A stretch of 64,000 nt of DNA from Phoebastria nigripes (GCA_035582835.1 JAYKAV010002464.1:525996-589995); one strand, 5' to 3'. Counted from the stretch's first letter, positions 24,701 through 38,399 are shown. Numbers and translations are program-made. Notes: generated by a model from the sequence alone, not told the origin.

Positions 24701-27700
24701 CAGCAAGGATTCAAGCCCACATGTCCAAAGTCTGATTTTTAGACAGCAGGCTGTACTGCAAATGCAGGATGAAGCAAAGTCTGCCTGGATGCCAGTCAGC
24801 ACTGCTAGGTGCTATCTTTTGACCTACCAGGATCAGTCAAGTGGTTAGTGTCTCAATTCCAAACCTGTCCAGTCCCTCTGCCCCACTCCAACCTTTGATA
24901 CACTGGATCTTTACTTACTTCAGAAGGATGGTAGCTATACTACAATGACTCATTAACAAAGTTTGGCCTAGCTCCAAGAGTAAAAGTTTTTGGGAACATG
25001 AGCCATATTTCCTCTGCTTAAAAATACATCTTCTTTTCTGTAATAGCAACAAAATGGAGTTCTGTTTAACATTTACATTTGGTAAAATCAGTATTATAAA
25101 ACATGAGCATTCCAGCCTTGAGATAGTTGGAAGGCATTTAGCATGTGCCCACCTTTCAAAGAGGACTCTCAAATACCCCTTTCAAGACATTGCATCAAGA
25201 GGGCAGGTCCCTTCAATTACACTGCTATTGTCCAAGAGATCTTCAGCAAAAATGGAAGCTTTCTGGAAAGTAGGTACTGGCACAGAAAATATTCTGCAGG
25301 CTCAGAAGGATTTGATGTATCTGCTGTTTCTACTGGCCAGCCTGAAGTACACATTCAGATTCCAGGCCATATTCAGTTAGTAACACATACCACTCTCACT
25401 GTATCTAATTTATTGATGTGAGACCCATGATGCTCCACAGAAAAGATTGTGACAGGAGCTGTTCCAAAACAACTATCCTCTGAAAAGGCAGACAGTGTGG
25501 AAAGATATCTGCTCTCTGCCCCAAACAAACTGAACTATACTTTCAGTCTGTCACACCTTTAATATTAAATGATGAATATTTTATAGGGGAATTTAAGATG
25601 CAATCTACTAAACTGAACCCTTCCCTTAATTTACTAACCCCATAGGTGTGATGGTACCAGGTTTTATGCTTAATAGCAACTTTAGAACTATAAAACTATG
25701 TCCCTGAAGTAGGTCTAGGTCAGAATAGCATCTCCTTGTCACCACATTTGTCTTAGAGGGTGCAANGTGACAGGGAAAGGCTGCTAGCTGTAAGAAACCC
25801 CTGTTCTAAATCATAATTATCCAACTGTTACCCTTTGCCCCCACTACTGAAAGGCAAGTTTTATAACAGTGAGCTACCAAAATTAAGCAAATTCCTATGT
25901 CCTTCTTCAAGGGCAATGCAGTCTCACCTGCGGCATGTTCTTACCAGCACAGAGCTGGAACAAGTTGGATGCTCCTAAGCAAGTTACTCTTTCACTTATG
26001 CACAAGTAGAGTTGAGGAAGGGGTCAGAGAAAGTTATGAAACCTGAAGTTAGTGTTTCTGGTTCTGATAGCTGAATAGCTTGCTATGCACAGGTTGTGCT
26101 ATGCACAACTACTTCATTTCAGTTGTACGTAGTCTTTGGGAACTGTAAGTATCTCTGTCTAGGCATTAATCTAATAGATTGTCCTGTTATAACTCAGCCT
26201 TGCACTTTTCAAGCAGCAAAGCCACACCTCAAACAGAAATACCATGGTTACTGCAGGCATTGCTGCCTTGTTAATCTCAACATCTCAACCCATTAAAAAA
26301 AAAGAAAAAAGTACCTCCTGCAGGGCTTGCCACATCTTTCTGTTTGTGATGTTCATGGCATGGTTATCTTCAACATTCTCCAAAAATTAGCATGCACTAT
26401 TACATTGAAACATGAGCAACAGAGTGAAATCTCCATTTGTTCCCTCTTGTAAAGGAATGCATCTGTCAGTGTATGAAGCAATGCCTTCACAGCTCTTCTA
26501 ANAGAACTTGCAGATACCGAAAAGCATCAGGCAACCTGAAGGCATTTCTGGGTAGTTTTTCTTTTTGTTTGTTCCCCCACCCCCTATTGATTTTTTCCAT
26601 AGGAATTTCATGAAGTAACACCAGCAACTACTGACACAACACAGATCACGCAACCCCATCTACTGTTCAGACTCCTCCTTTTTACAGCAGAACATGCAAT
26701 CCAAGGTCTCAATTTCCTGATGTTTTAACTAATGCATTATTGGAATAGAAGCTGTTACAAGATGTCCTCATTTTGCAGGTTAGCTATCTTTTCCGTGAGG
26801 AAGTCTTTCTCCTCTAACAGAGCAATGTTGCAATCCAGTACTACCTGAACGCAAGCATCAAATAGTATCTTGAGTGCCCGGTAACATAGAGATGTTAATA
26901 AGCATGTAAAGCTTCTTCCCACGAAATAAGTTTCCTTTCTGACCCCTTGCTCCACTCTACCTCATTTAGGGCAACCAGTGGAAGTTAAGTACCAGCTGCA
27001 CGGGTAGCAGGCAGTCCTAATTTAAGCTAAACACCACATAAGAAACACTGATGCAAAAAAGAGATCACTCTTGAAAAAGCCATGGAAAACAAGTTACTAG
27101 GGGAGACTCTTAAGAGAAAGGGTACTTTAGAAACTGGAAAAGTTGCCTAGCATGCAATAGGTCAAATTGACTAAAAGCAGGGACACAACAGTTGACTTTT
27201 AGAGCTGAAACTAAATAAGCAGATGTTTGTCCACAGCCAAAGCACCTCCTTCACCTCCAGTGAGAGTTGCTTCCACTGCAACACACCTGCTCAAAGGGGA
27301 GGAACCCACTAAACCCACATGTACTCATTTTATGAAGTCTGGTTTCCCATAATCATCCACAGGTGCACACTCATCCCTGGGGCAAAGGTAAGCAAATGAA
27401 AGATAACTGGTAAATGGGGAGGTTTATTAACCCTTTCTTGCCAGCCACATGGCCAGTTCTGGTTATATTCTTCTACGCATACAGGTAGCTGAAGTAGTGT
27501 TACTGGGACAGTGTTGCAGTGTGACAGCTGACAAGGCTCCTTGGTGGTTGGAGGCGTTGTTGATTGCTGTGCAGAAGGAACAGTGATTTACCTTCAACAA
27601 AGACCAGTGGGATGTGTTTGAAGGGGGAAAGTTTTGATAAAGCCTTTTGAGGTTGAACTTTTCTTACATCAAGGATTCATGCTGCTGGCACATTAATAAA

Positions 27701-28470
27701 ATTGTTACGATCCCAATGGATTCTGATTCTTGTAAAGTGATTATAATCCTAATGATATTTCAGATGTAGAAGAGAGATAAATCTAAAGGAGATGATGATT
27801 AGACAGTGGTATAAGATACTCAAATGGATTTTGACAGGTGTNCTGGTATGTAGATTATATAGCTTAGGTTATAAGAAGGGCTTTCCTTGAAAGGGTATTT
27901 CTACATCTTGTGTCATCTTGTTCTGCCAGATAAAGAAGATGTATGCATGAAAGAAGTAACAGCTTACTAGTGGTATTCTGTTTTGTAAAAGCAGTTTCTT
28001 GATTTTGATAATAAAGGATGTTAACCCTTATTTCCTATTTTCTGTTCAAATGACTTTCTATAACAACTCAGTATGCCAAAGTGAGCATAATGACAGTAAC
28101 AAGGACCAATTCATTAAACCTTACCTCATTTCAAGTCCTATCTGACAATAAATGCAAACTTTCCGCTCCTCCCTTCCAGAAAAGGGTGACTGTCCTCTGT
28201 TCAAAGTCTGTCTTCTTTTACCACTTTTCCTCAATTCATTATCTTTCTGCTACCTAGACTCAGTCTTTACTCATAAATTTTATGTCAAGCTCCACAGTTT
28301 CCAAAACCTACAGCAATCTGTACCATTTATTTATCAGCTTTATGAAGCCGTTTCATCTTCCGTTTATCATCATCCCCTTTCTGCCAGGCTACCAAAGGGA
28401 CTGTGTTCCTGCAGCAGCCAGCAATCAGTTCAGCAACACAGTCCCACACGGCTTCCCCTCAACCTCACCA
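15709..28470. other. GGT1 upstream region, no recognisable coding exon
   Basis: This region lies between the GGT1 start exon and a polypurine tract. No frame resembles a known protein. Because the GGT1 start exon begins at a splice acceptor, one or more noncoding 5' exons and the promoter must lie here or beyond; none could be identified without transcript data. I saw no strong CpG island. Several isolated n bases occur. Confidence 0.5.
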
Positions 28471-28474
28471 TCCT

Positions 28475-28661
28475 GGAATAAAAGAGGGGAGAGGGCTACT
28501 GAAGGAACAGAGGGGGAAAGAAGAGGGAATCACATGGGGGAAAGAAGAAAACCTAAACTGGTGGAAGGGAAAAACAGAGGAAGAGGGAATGAAGGAAGCA
28601 GATAGGAGGACAAAAAAGACTAAAGAGTAGGAAAGGGGGAAACTAAAGGGGAAAAAACAAA
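28475..28661 (+). repeat. Polypurine (GA/GGGAAA-rich) low-complexity tract
   Basis: The tract is almost entirely A and G on the plus strand, with recurrent GGGGAAAGAAG and GAGGGAAT-like blocks, over about 185 bp. Short frames through it are low-complexity and not credible genes. Long purine runs can form triplex DNA; that is a general property and is not shown here. Confidence 0.75.
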
Positions 28662-30284
28662 TGATGCCCACTCTCAAGGCTCGAGTCTTTCTTCAGTTTA
28701 GCCTGACTGCTGCAGTTGGACCTATCCTTCACATGCACATTGATGCTCCCAGATCACAGATGAAGTTTGGACTTCCTTGGTGCTCTGCAGAAGGGTTTAT
28801 TTAATGTTATTGCCATAGCAGGTAACTGTTTATTTTATAGACTGTAGAGCATCTGGACAGGGAAAAAACAAACAAAAAAACCTAGATTCCAAAATAATAA
28901 ATGAACTTGAGACTGCATTCACTGAAGAGGTTCCACAGACTTCAGCAGAACTTGGAAAAGAGCTCCATTTTCAGCTGAAAAAAATTTGTAGCTACCTGCT
29001 TAAATTCACCTGCTTCTGCTAAATCAAGACTCTACAGATAGATGAGCGTCTTAATTGCCATGGAGCTGGTTTGAATAACTTTGCCTCTCCTGGAGTAGCC
29101 ATGGTCTGACTCCTGCTTGTTGAGGGCAGCTGGATCAGGAAATGCAGCCCAGGACTGGGACCTTGTGCTGGAATAGAGAGGAGAGCCCTGGTCCCAGAGA
29201 GCCCACCTGTGACATGTTAGAAGGGCTTCAGCACAAACAAAACAGCTACATGGGGACTGAGCAGATTTTCAGTGGGGGATGTTGTACCTCTTCCACTAGA
29301 GATGTAACCAAAGCTGTTGGATTCAGCTTTAGTAATCAGCATGAGATGGAGATACCACAGCATAAGAAACAGNCAAGAGCAGGAGCAGGTCTTTGTTTTC
29401 CAAGCACATGTAGGAGACGGCCATTCTTTTTGTTCTAGTAATGAGCACACAGTCTCCTGGGTGCTGTTCTGGTCCTTCATGTGTCTAAATATTCATTTTC
29501 CTGGGCAGAATCTGTTCCTTCTCATACAAATACTGTTGCCCTTGATAGTTCCTTGCAACAGAAATTTCTTTACAAAGAATTAAATGTGGTGTGCTTCGTT
29601 TGTTTCAGGACATTTCTTTCTGCTTCACAGGCCAGTTTCCCCATACACGACTAATCCCCTGACATGCGCTCTGCTGAGTGCTCTCCCTGCTCTGCATCAG
29701 GAGCTCTGTTCTCTCCCACAGCATTGCCCTTCCACTCTGCTTCTGGAAGACACCCCCAGCATCATCCCATTGTCCCTGAAGCTTTTCTGGCTCTGCACCT
29801 GTCTCCTGGCCTTCCCCCTTGGTGCCAGGTAAGAAACCTGCCAGTGCTTGACCTCCCATCCCAACATTTTCCAAGTTACCACTTAGAAGCACAGAATGAT
29901 GTGAAAAGAAGAGGTATGCAACATCTATGGATTTCAGCCCACTCCTTAGACCTAGCTTTCTCTGAAGAGGACTACTTGCCAGCAGGACATTGACTTAAAT
30001 AAGAATTTCTTATCTTCAGGACCCCATGAAATCTGCCTTCCAGTGTTTGTATAGCTCTGACCTCTCTGATAGTTTTGAGAGTCTTTCCTCTGTCAGATTG
30101 CTAAAGCAGCACTTCTCTTATCAGCATGCCATGTCACTCATACTACATGCAAGAGCAGGGTCGAATTGCGACTCAGTCATGACACTACATACCAACCTTT
30201 TCACAGACCTTTTCAACCCAATAAGGAATGAAGACCAACATCAAGTTGGGTGGTAGATAGGGTAGCTTCAAAGGGTTGGATGGG
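28662..30284. other. Intergenic, nothing recognised
   Basis: The segment is unique sequence with short frames only and one ambiguous base near 29373. No coding homology, tRNA or clear repeat was recognised. Confidence 0.4.
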
Positions 30285-30360
30285 CCATGCAGAGGTGAAG
30301 TAGCTTGCCCAGTGACCTGATTAAGATCCCAGGTCACTAGACTCCCAGCTCCTTTCTCTG
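30285..30360 (+). repeat. Ancient SINE-like (MIR / L3-tail type) fragment
   Basis: GAGGTGAAGTAGCTTGCCCA, then a GATCCCAGGTCACTAGACTC-like end, resembles the MIR/L3 3' region, which has GAGGTTAAGTAACTTGCCCA and later GAACCCAGG..TGACTCC. It is short and diverged, recognised by eye from the consensus order. Confidence 0.45.
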
Positions 30361-32907
30361 ATCTCAGCCTCTGTCAGAAAACCCAATTCCTCTTGAAACC
30401 ATCAGTTCGTGTACTGCTGACCCTATCAAGCCATAGGGTTAAGTAGCTCCCCTAGAGGGTGAATCAGCAGCTGTTCAGATTGNCTGGACAGAGACCCTGC
30501 TGCCTGTGACCTAGCCTTCATTAATTGAGAGAATCCAAAGTCAACACAGTAGATCAAGACCTGGCAACGCCTATAAAAGAAAACGCTTGCTCTTCAAACC
30601 TGAGCCTGAAGGCTTGTGAAACAAAGGCACACTTTAATGAAGTATGATTAAAGAGCTGGAAAGGTACGTAATAAAGGGAAAGAAACAACTCCTCTATTTC
30701 ACATCCCAATCCAACCAAAATATGGAGATGATAAGATAAAAATCATGCTGTTTACTCACTACTTTAAAAGCTCTGTTCTCCCTGGGTGCAGTTCACCTTC
30801 TGCTAGTGACACCAAAAGAAAGCGCTTCTGCCTTGCGCTCTTGCCCCTTATTCCTCAAGGGTTCCCAGAAACAGGGAATTCAAAAGCAAGATNGGTCACA
30901 CAGAGCCAGGTGGCAGCAAGACTTTATATATGGGAGTGGTCAGAAAGGGAGGGTGATGTAATGAAGTTGTATCTTTGAGCAGTAAAGGCTCACCCTTCCT
31001 CCTCCCTGTCCTTGAAGAATTGCTGGCTCACAGGGCAAGCTGAGAACAGAGTGGTCAGACACTTTCCGTGCCGTACTTTCTCACGGTAAAGGGAACAGCA
31101 TAGAGGGTGGAGAGCAAGGAAAGATCAGACTTGAATGGAGACAATACTTTGATGTCGGGTAGTCCCAGGAGTGAATCCATACTGGCAAAGTTGTTTCTTT
31201 CCTCTTCTTCATGCATCAAACAATACTNTGCCAGTTGCTGGTTTTGCCTGTGGCACAAGCCCTGAGAGCAAGGACACCCTCTGCATTAGAGCACTGTTGC
31301 CCCCATACCCACCCTGTTAGGGAAAATCCCATTCCTGCACTCTTCGAAGTTAGCTGATCCTGGAGCACTGCCCAGCTTCATGGCCATAGGGGCTGGGAGA
31401 TCTGTGGAGGAGAAGGAACGTGCATCCCGTAAAAGGTGGTGTCCTGGACACTGACCTGGGAAGTTCTTGAGAGGCACATCCTGCCCTTCTCCATCAGAGG
31501 AAGTTTTGTAGCCTGCGAATGGAGAGGAAATCTCTCAAGGATGTACTGTTGCTCTCCAAAGGGAAAATAATTAATTTTCAACTTCCTTCATTGCCATTTT
31601 GTTGATCTTTCACTTTTCATGACCATGAAAAGCCATGTCATGCATTAGGACAAGGTTTGACGGATTCAGAGTTTATAAATTATTGGTCAAATATCTCTGG
31701 CATAGCTGTATAAAGGAGATGCCAAGTCTAACAGAAGATGTGGGTGTCTTCTCAGCTGAGGCAACTGGAAAAGACAGGAGCCATTCCAGGCTTTCACAAA
31801 GTGGAATTCATAGTTACTGTCACCTACCAGCAACGGCACCAAGATCTGCAGGATACGCAACAGCTGCCAAATAAATGCCACCAGCTCACAGAATCGAAAT
31901 CCCGCACCGACAGGAACCTCCATGGCTAGTTCTTAGGTTTGNGTGGGGAAGGGAGATGTGGGAATGACTCTTGCAAGCAGAGCTGCTTGTGCAATGCATA
32001 GTGAACTGGACTGGAGAACGATCTTACTTTTTCCCCTTCCCAGGTTATTNTTCAGCCAGAGATCTCCCCTGTCCTCTTCATGTAACACTGTGCCAGCCTA
32101 AGTAAGGGAGCTATTGAAAACACTGTAAGGAGTGTTCCTGTACACCAAATCATGGTCCGAATCTCATTTACCCTAAGGAATGGGCCTGCTTTGATAGTGT
32201 CAAAGGACTCAAAAGCAGGTACATATCTGAGTTAGATCCCCTTCTAACTGCTAGGAAGGCTGCATAAGAGATTTTTTTAGATCTAGGACAAACTAGCTTT
32301 CTCTTATATATGTAAGATTTGATCACTATATTTGCACTCCCCTGAAAATTACATAAACATGATCTCAGTAAACTACTCCCTCTTGTTCTGTTGCTTTGGA
32401 GGGGGCCTGGTTTTGGAGCTGTTGGGTTCAACAGAAAAATTGACTTGTTCTGNTATCCTTATCCAAAGAAGAAATCTGCACCCCTGGCAGGCATGACCAC
32501 AACTGCAGCAGACCCCGTCCATCCCAAGGAAAGCTCAAGGTGCAGCATGTCTTTTACAGGATAGTTTGGAGGCAGCCTAAGCACACTAGGTGGGTGGCAN
32601 AGCAAGCTCTAACCAAAGTGTAAGCACAAAGAGGAAGAACAGAGTCATAATAGGTCCCTTCCCCTACTTGTCCACTGATACTCGTGGTAAGAGAGGGACA
32701 GACACAGGGGAGACTGTGTAAAGCTGCCTACCAAATAACAGCCTCCAGTACTCGCCGCATTTACAGGAAGATCCCCAAACTCCATAACCTGTCCAGATTG
32801 CCAAATTCTTATCACCATCATCACAAAAAATTTTTACTACTTAACAGCATTTTTAAGCTACTATCAGGGCCAGGGAGCCTTACGGGCGGACATGAGAAAA
32901 GCATTCA
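30361..32907. other. Intergenic, nothing recognised
   Basis: The segment is unique sequence with several isolated n bases (for example near 30483, 30893, 31228, 32050). No credible coding region was found. Confidence 0.4.
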
Positions 32908-33002
32908 TATCCCCACTTTAAAGACAGGGCAACAGAGACAATCTTGCCCAGGGCTTTAGAGCAGGTCAGTGCCCAGGCTGGAATAAGGAATCTTCCCCCC
33001 AG
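32908..33002 (+). repeat. Ancient SINE-like (MIR / L3-tail type) fragment
   Basis: The order ATCCCCACTTTAAAGACAGG, GCAACAGAGACAATCTTGCCCA and an AGGTCAGTG..CAGG-like segment follows the MIR/L3 tail layout (ATCCCCATTTTACAGATGGGG, GAGGTTAAGTGACTTGCCCA, GGTCACACAGG). The copy is diverged and has no intact ends. Confidence 0.45.
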
Positions 33003-36000
33003 GTTCCTTTAAGCATGTTGCTAGACATCACCTCTCTTCCCTGCCACNTGTCCAATTTATACAGCAAAGCCAGCTGCAGTTGGAAGTGACAAGTGCAGAG
33101 GCTGACAATGATCTAACTGCACAGTGCCTGGAGCTCCGTGGGCTGTTGTTTTTGCTGTTCCCCGTGTTTCTCCCCCACTGTAAACAGGAAATGAATAAAA
33201 CACAAATGTAGCTCCATCTCCGTGTGAAAAATGACAGCAGATTAGATTGCAGCAGAGGAGCTGGGGAGAAGTTCAATGTGTTTGCCACTTAATGGAAAAC
33301 TTGCAGATTATTATAGAAAGTTTTTGGGTGACTAATTTCTGTTAAAGTCTAACCAAAGCAAGAAGGCCCTAAAACCAGAGGAACAAGGACTTTTCCCAGG
33401 AAGAGCTAAGGTCCGGTATACAGACCTCCACAAATCTTTTTTCCATTCTGCCTAAGAATCAGTGGGATTTGGAGATGTGAGGCTCAGAAGTTATTCCTGG
33501 ACGTGAACAAACACTGACCTGAGGCTCAGCCCCACAGAGATATGTGTGTGCAGCCCACCCAAACTTCATCTCGGGAGAGCCGCGCTTCTCAGGAAGCCTC
33601 ACGACATCTTGTCCCTTTGTCAGCAGTTTCTGCTGCAGGATCAGCTCTACTACTCTCGGAGCAACAAATGAAACCTCTCAGCATAAAATTCAGCACATCC
33701 TGGTAAGCCAGAATCAGTCCTGGGTTACCTTAGTATGGCAAGTTTTCAATTGGACCACTTAGCAGCTCAAGCCTCATAGCAGGGTCAGGGTTGCAACCTC
33801 TTAGAGAGGGATGGGACAAAGCAGCAGAGGCAAGAAGCAGTGCAGCCATCCCCAGATCTGTTATCCCCACTTGTCAACCCGCATCCCCAGGCCTGTTGGT
33901 GCCTGCCTCCACCACCGCACACTGCAGGGCTACTCAGCTGACATGGCAGTGGGAATCAACCCATCTCCAAGGGTGTTGCAGGAGCAAAGAGCCACTGATG
34001 GCTGTTCAGGTGCTCCGTGGGAAGAATTTTCACTGAGTCCCTGAGAAGGCTTTACCTAAAGTGCTAACGTGCACTGAGTGTGCAGGGCTACGTACTTTCT
34101 GGCTACACCTCCACCAGTCTCCAGAGGGCAAACCCATCTCTGGGATGAACACCCAGAAACAAGAGTTTCATGGGCTGGGGAGCTCTGATTTACATGAGGA
34201 CCCTTCTCCCTGCTGTGGGCAGGTGAGGAGGGTGCTCAGCAGCAGTATAGATAATTCATATAGCGCTACACGGGAAGGTCGCATACTGTGCCAGACAGCT
34301 CATGCTGTAAGTGAGAATCTGGACTTACATCTGTTTTATTCCAACGGCTCTCAGCACCTCACACTCTCTGTTTGCTCCCCAGAATGATAGCCTTGGGAAA
34401 TAAATGGATTTTCCTTTCTAAAGATGTCATTCCCTGCAGCTCCGAGTACTCCCGTAGTCCTTCAGGCTCACAATTAGTCCAGTTAAGACTTGGGTAATAC
34501 CGTTCATCTCTGTGTGGCCATTGGCAACCCAACAGTTTTGACTTTAAGAGGGAAATGCACAGTACAGATTTAATCTTGGTGAAAACATCCTTGAGCCATA
34601 GCCCATATGTGGGATGGACACTATCGTACAATGGGGCAGGCTCCTGTCACAGCCCATGCTTCAGCAAAGCAGTCACGTATGTTCATCTTCCACCAGCCCA
34701 AGGGTATACACTGAAANCACTGGATGATTCTGTGCTTTCCCAGGATGGTGGTCACAATGTTCACACAAAAGAAGACCACAGAGACAGGAGCCNGTCTTGA
34801 ATGCCCTCTGCATCTGAGTGCAGAAACCTGGCAGGTTTGATGCTCGCAGCATCTCCTCCTCTGGGCAGAGCATAACATAGGACTGTGGAAGGGATGAGTG
34901 CTCAAACACCAATAGGTCTCCTGTCCTGAGAGAGGCAACCTGCTATCAGGAGAACAAGACTCACATCTCAAGTACAGGTCCCAAAGTCCTAGATGGGAGA
35001 AAAGAGTCCCTGTCTGGTTTATGTGGCCCCCTGCCCAGCCTTCTTTAGGCTTGTTTATTTTGGTGCCACAAAGGGCACCAGAGATGGGCATTGCTTTTGA
35101 GATATCAGAATCACAAGCCTCTGCCTCAAAGCACCTCCAACCTATCCTGGAAATTGTGAATGGGCCAGCTGGGCTGGAGGCAGAGGCTGTACCAGCATGG
35201 CTCCTGGGAAGACCCATTTGCCATGGCTTTGGGAGGAGCATGCATGCCGCAGAGGCTGGACACACAGCACTGCACATGAGCTTGGCCCCATCAGCTCTCC
35301 CCCTCCATCCCACATGGATGGCCTGCTCTGCATTCGCTCCACAGCCTCTCTGTGTTGGGATGGGGCAGATGCTGGATGTTTTCCCATCTGCTGAGCCCAC
35401 ACCTGCTGCCATTTCCACTGCCAGTGGGAATCACAGATCCCTTTACCGCGTTTCAACCTGATCTCTGGGGAAGGCTTTGTTTGTTTTCCCAATGTGCCAG
35501 GGCTGCAATTAGCTGGCAGAGCAGGCAGCAGGCCAGTCACACCTGCAAGGCACAGCACAAAGGGATGTGAGCAAGCTGCTTTTAACCCCCCCTTGTCAAC
35601 CTGGGACCCCTGACCACTGCTCCCAGGCAGAGAAAAATGGCAATGGATGGGAGATCACAGGCATTTCTCTGGCTCTGTACTCTCAAAGATCAGGGTGTCT
35701 CCCACAGGTCAAGAGCAGGGGTACTACAAACATAGGCACCCCCTAAATTACGAGAGCCACAGCAGCCAGCACCATCAGACATAAATGGACATTTGCAGGG
35801 GGGCAAGTGGCCTCCCCAGGGAAAGTCCCTCACCTGCCGCTGCAGACGGAGGCAAAGGGGCTTCCCGCAGGCTGGGGCGATGTTCCCACTCTCCTCCCTC
35901 CCCCCGATGTCAGGCGCATATCCCCGACACTGGCCCTCTGATGCCTGGGGAGACAGCATAACCATTTTCTGATAGCCGTTGTGCCTCCGTTTCCCCCCTT

Positions 36001-36200
36001 TTCCCCTGCACAGTTGCCTCGCAGCACTGTGGAAGAGGGACGATTTGCTGGTGAGGTCAGCCCTGGTGTGTAACGGGGGTTTGGGGGAAACAGACCTTGG
36101 GGACTCAATGGGGCTGCTCTGCCGTGAGAGCTCCCATGGCCAGAAATCAACTTTGAACTCTAGCGGGGCAGGGCAGGCCTGTGCAGAGACAGAAGACTAG
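33003..36200. other. Intergenic, no supported gene
   Basis: This segment holds the longest unassigned reading frame in the window (265 codons, minus strand, 34621-35418). It crosses two ambiguous bases, overlaps open frames on the other strand and matches no family I know, so it is not called. A possible minus-strand MIR/L3-like scrap lies near 35965-36015. Confidence 0.4.
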
Positions 36201-36211
36201 ATAAAAGAGAC

Positions 36212-36248
36212 TTTTTTTTTTTTTCTTTGTTTTTTTTTTTTCTTTTTT
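36212..36248. repeat. T-rich tract
   Basis: The plus strand is a run of T interrupted by single C or G (CTTTG), about 37 bp. This could be a homopolymer remnant or a retroelement tail in minus orientation; the flanks are not recognisable as a retroelement. Confidence 0.8.
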
Positions 36249-36742
36249 AAGAGAGCAGGAAGGAGCAGGGAAGAGAATCAGAGTCCAGGGCTCGGTCCAG
36301 CTGTTCAGATCTGAGGCTACCAGAAACGCTGGCTGCTCTTGAAAGGGCTTCCTGCCTCTCCCCATGCTGCCCCAGCTGCCTCGCTGGCCTCCGCCAGATC
36401 CCACCAGCCTCGAGCTAATTTGGGCTTGTCGGGGAGAGCACAGAAACACAATGGTGACAGGAATGAAAAGCAATGGGGAGGATGACACCCAGGAGACTCA
36501 TCCTTATCAAGGAACAATATTATATCAAAGGGGAGCTGCGAAGACTGGGAAGAGCCTTTTGTAAACCCCACAATTGAGCCAAATCCTGCAGTTTTTACAT
36601 GTTGGTCCCCCAGGAACCCCATCATGAAGACTGCCCCAAAGGGGGACCCCTGTACCAGGTCAGGCCATGTGCCAGACATGCTGCACATACAGCAGTAACA
36701 CACCCACTGCATAGTCGCTGTTTGCCCTGTGCGTGTGCTTTT

Positions 36743-37790
36743 TAATTACAGTTTTTGTTTGCAAAGCATCTCTTATAGAAAAGACAAATTGCATTACTCT
36801 CAGCTTATTAAAATCACACTCAGAGTTTCTCAACTGCTAATTACACCCAGGCAGCAGTGTCACTGTAATTAAAGCTGGGACGCACGTCCGGGGAGCTGGG
36901 AGCCCAGCTGTCGCACAACCCCTTCCCTGCACTGCTCTAACCAGACGGGCCAGCCAGAGCCAGGCTCAGCCACTGCAATGAGCTCAGCCCTGCCCAGGCC
37001 TCGACCCCCCGTGATACCCAGGCACAGCCACTGCCGTGTCACAATGGAAGATGATGCATGTAAGGCCAAGCACCTCCTCAGCACAGGAGAATGAGTCTCC
37101 TGCACCAAACCTCCCCATGTTACAGCTGGGCACCCGCATTGACTGCTGCATGGGCAGGGGCTGGGTGAAGGGAAACACACAGCCTTAGGGTTACGGCACT
37201 GAGGACTGAGGAGGGAAAGGGGGTTTACTCCTGTTTCTGCTGCTAAATGATTGCAATAAATCACATTGCCTGTCTGACCCTCCATTTCCTTGCATGTGAA
37301 ACAGAGATTTTGGGTTTCCCTGTTAATTAAGGGGCTCTGGGGACAAACCGCAGAAAGGACTCTTGCTGGCACCCATCTCACACAAACTCTTTAAAGCCTA
37401 AAGTGTAGACTGTGGCACATCAACAGACTTGGGAGTCAATTACATAGGGAAAGGTGTGAAGCCCTAGAGACCATGAGTCCCAAAGAGCTGAGAGACAACA
37501 ATAAAGGAGCTTACAGACCCGTGAGAAGCCAGGAGCTTGCTGGAGAACCAACCCTGCCTCTGCACCGCTCGGTCTCAGGAGAAGAGCAACTGCAGGTGTG
37601 CAAACAGCCGTGCAGGCAGCACAGCGAAACACCTGCCCTGAGCCCAGGCACCTCAGAAACAGAGCTCTCCAGAACACAGTTGGGACCAGTTAAGCTTTGG
37701 GCAAGTGGAGGCTTGACAACAGCACTGGCCTCCCACTGCCAAGGGGATGCTTTGGAGAATACCAGCTCCAGGAAGATGGAGTGCTAATTA
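36743..37790. promoter_or_regulatory. Cluster of TAATTA homeodomain-type sites
   Basis: TAATTA occurs at 36743-36748, 36838-36843, 36866-36871, 37324-37329 and 37785-37790; three of these lie within 129 bp. TAATTA is the core of many homeodomain factor sites. The cluster lies about 10.5 kb upstream of the LRRC75B start and about 21 kb upstream of the GGT1 start exon. Enhancer function is inference; the motif is short and chance occurrences are possible. Confidence 0.3.
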
Positions 37791-38399
37791 GGGAAAGCAG
37801 ATAAACAATGCATCTGTTTCAAGATGAGTTTCCTTCCCACTGAAATCCTCACAGTTTCAGTGCTCAGTGGGATGCAAGCACATCCTTAAATGACTTCCTG
37901 GAGCCCTGGTTTCAAAGATCAGTCCCTTCAAAAGCAATAACATGCCAAGATCAATAGCAGCCCCACGAGAGCTCTGAGCATGCCAGCTCCAAAACCACTG
38001 AGCTATCACTACAGCCATCAGATGCTAAGGGGCAATTCTACCTTTTCACATTTGAAAAGGCTATTAAGACTTCCTAAGCAATCAGGCTTACTTAAGTACC
38101 AAGAAAAAAATAAATTAGTAGGAAAATGTATATTTCAGAAACAGCATGACGTGCCTGTGCAATATATCCTGGAGATGCAAACCTGCAGAGCTTCACGGGA
38201 CGCAAACCAGCAGATACAGTTCACAAGCAAAGAGGAGCAGAGCTCACAGACTCCTGGATGTGATCCTGAGAACAAGAATATGTTCATCGGCTCCTTGAAC
38301 GATTTTACTGCTAACTCCCTGAAGTCACTAATAAGAACTTCTGGGAAGCAGATATCAGATAATAATTTTTAATCCAATAAAAGGTACACACGAAGAACA

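Noticed and set aside
34621..35418. 265-codon minus-strand open frame, the longest unassigned frame in the window
   Set aside because: It passes through two ambiguous bases and overlaps open frames on the plus strand (35021-35461). It shows no domain, signal or compositional feature of a protein family, and the region is GC-moderate where long frames arise by chance.
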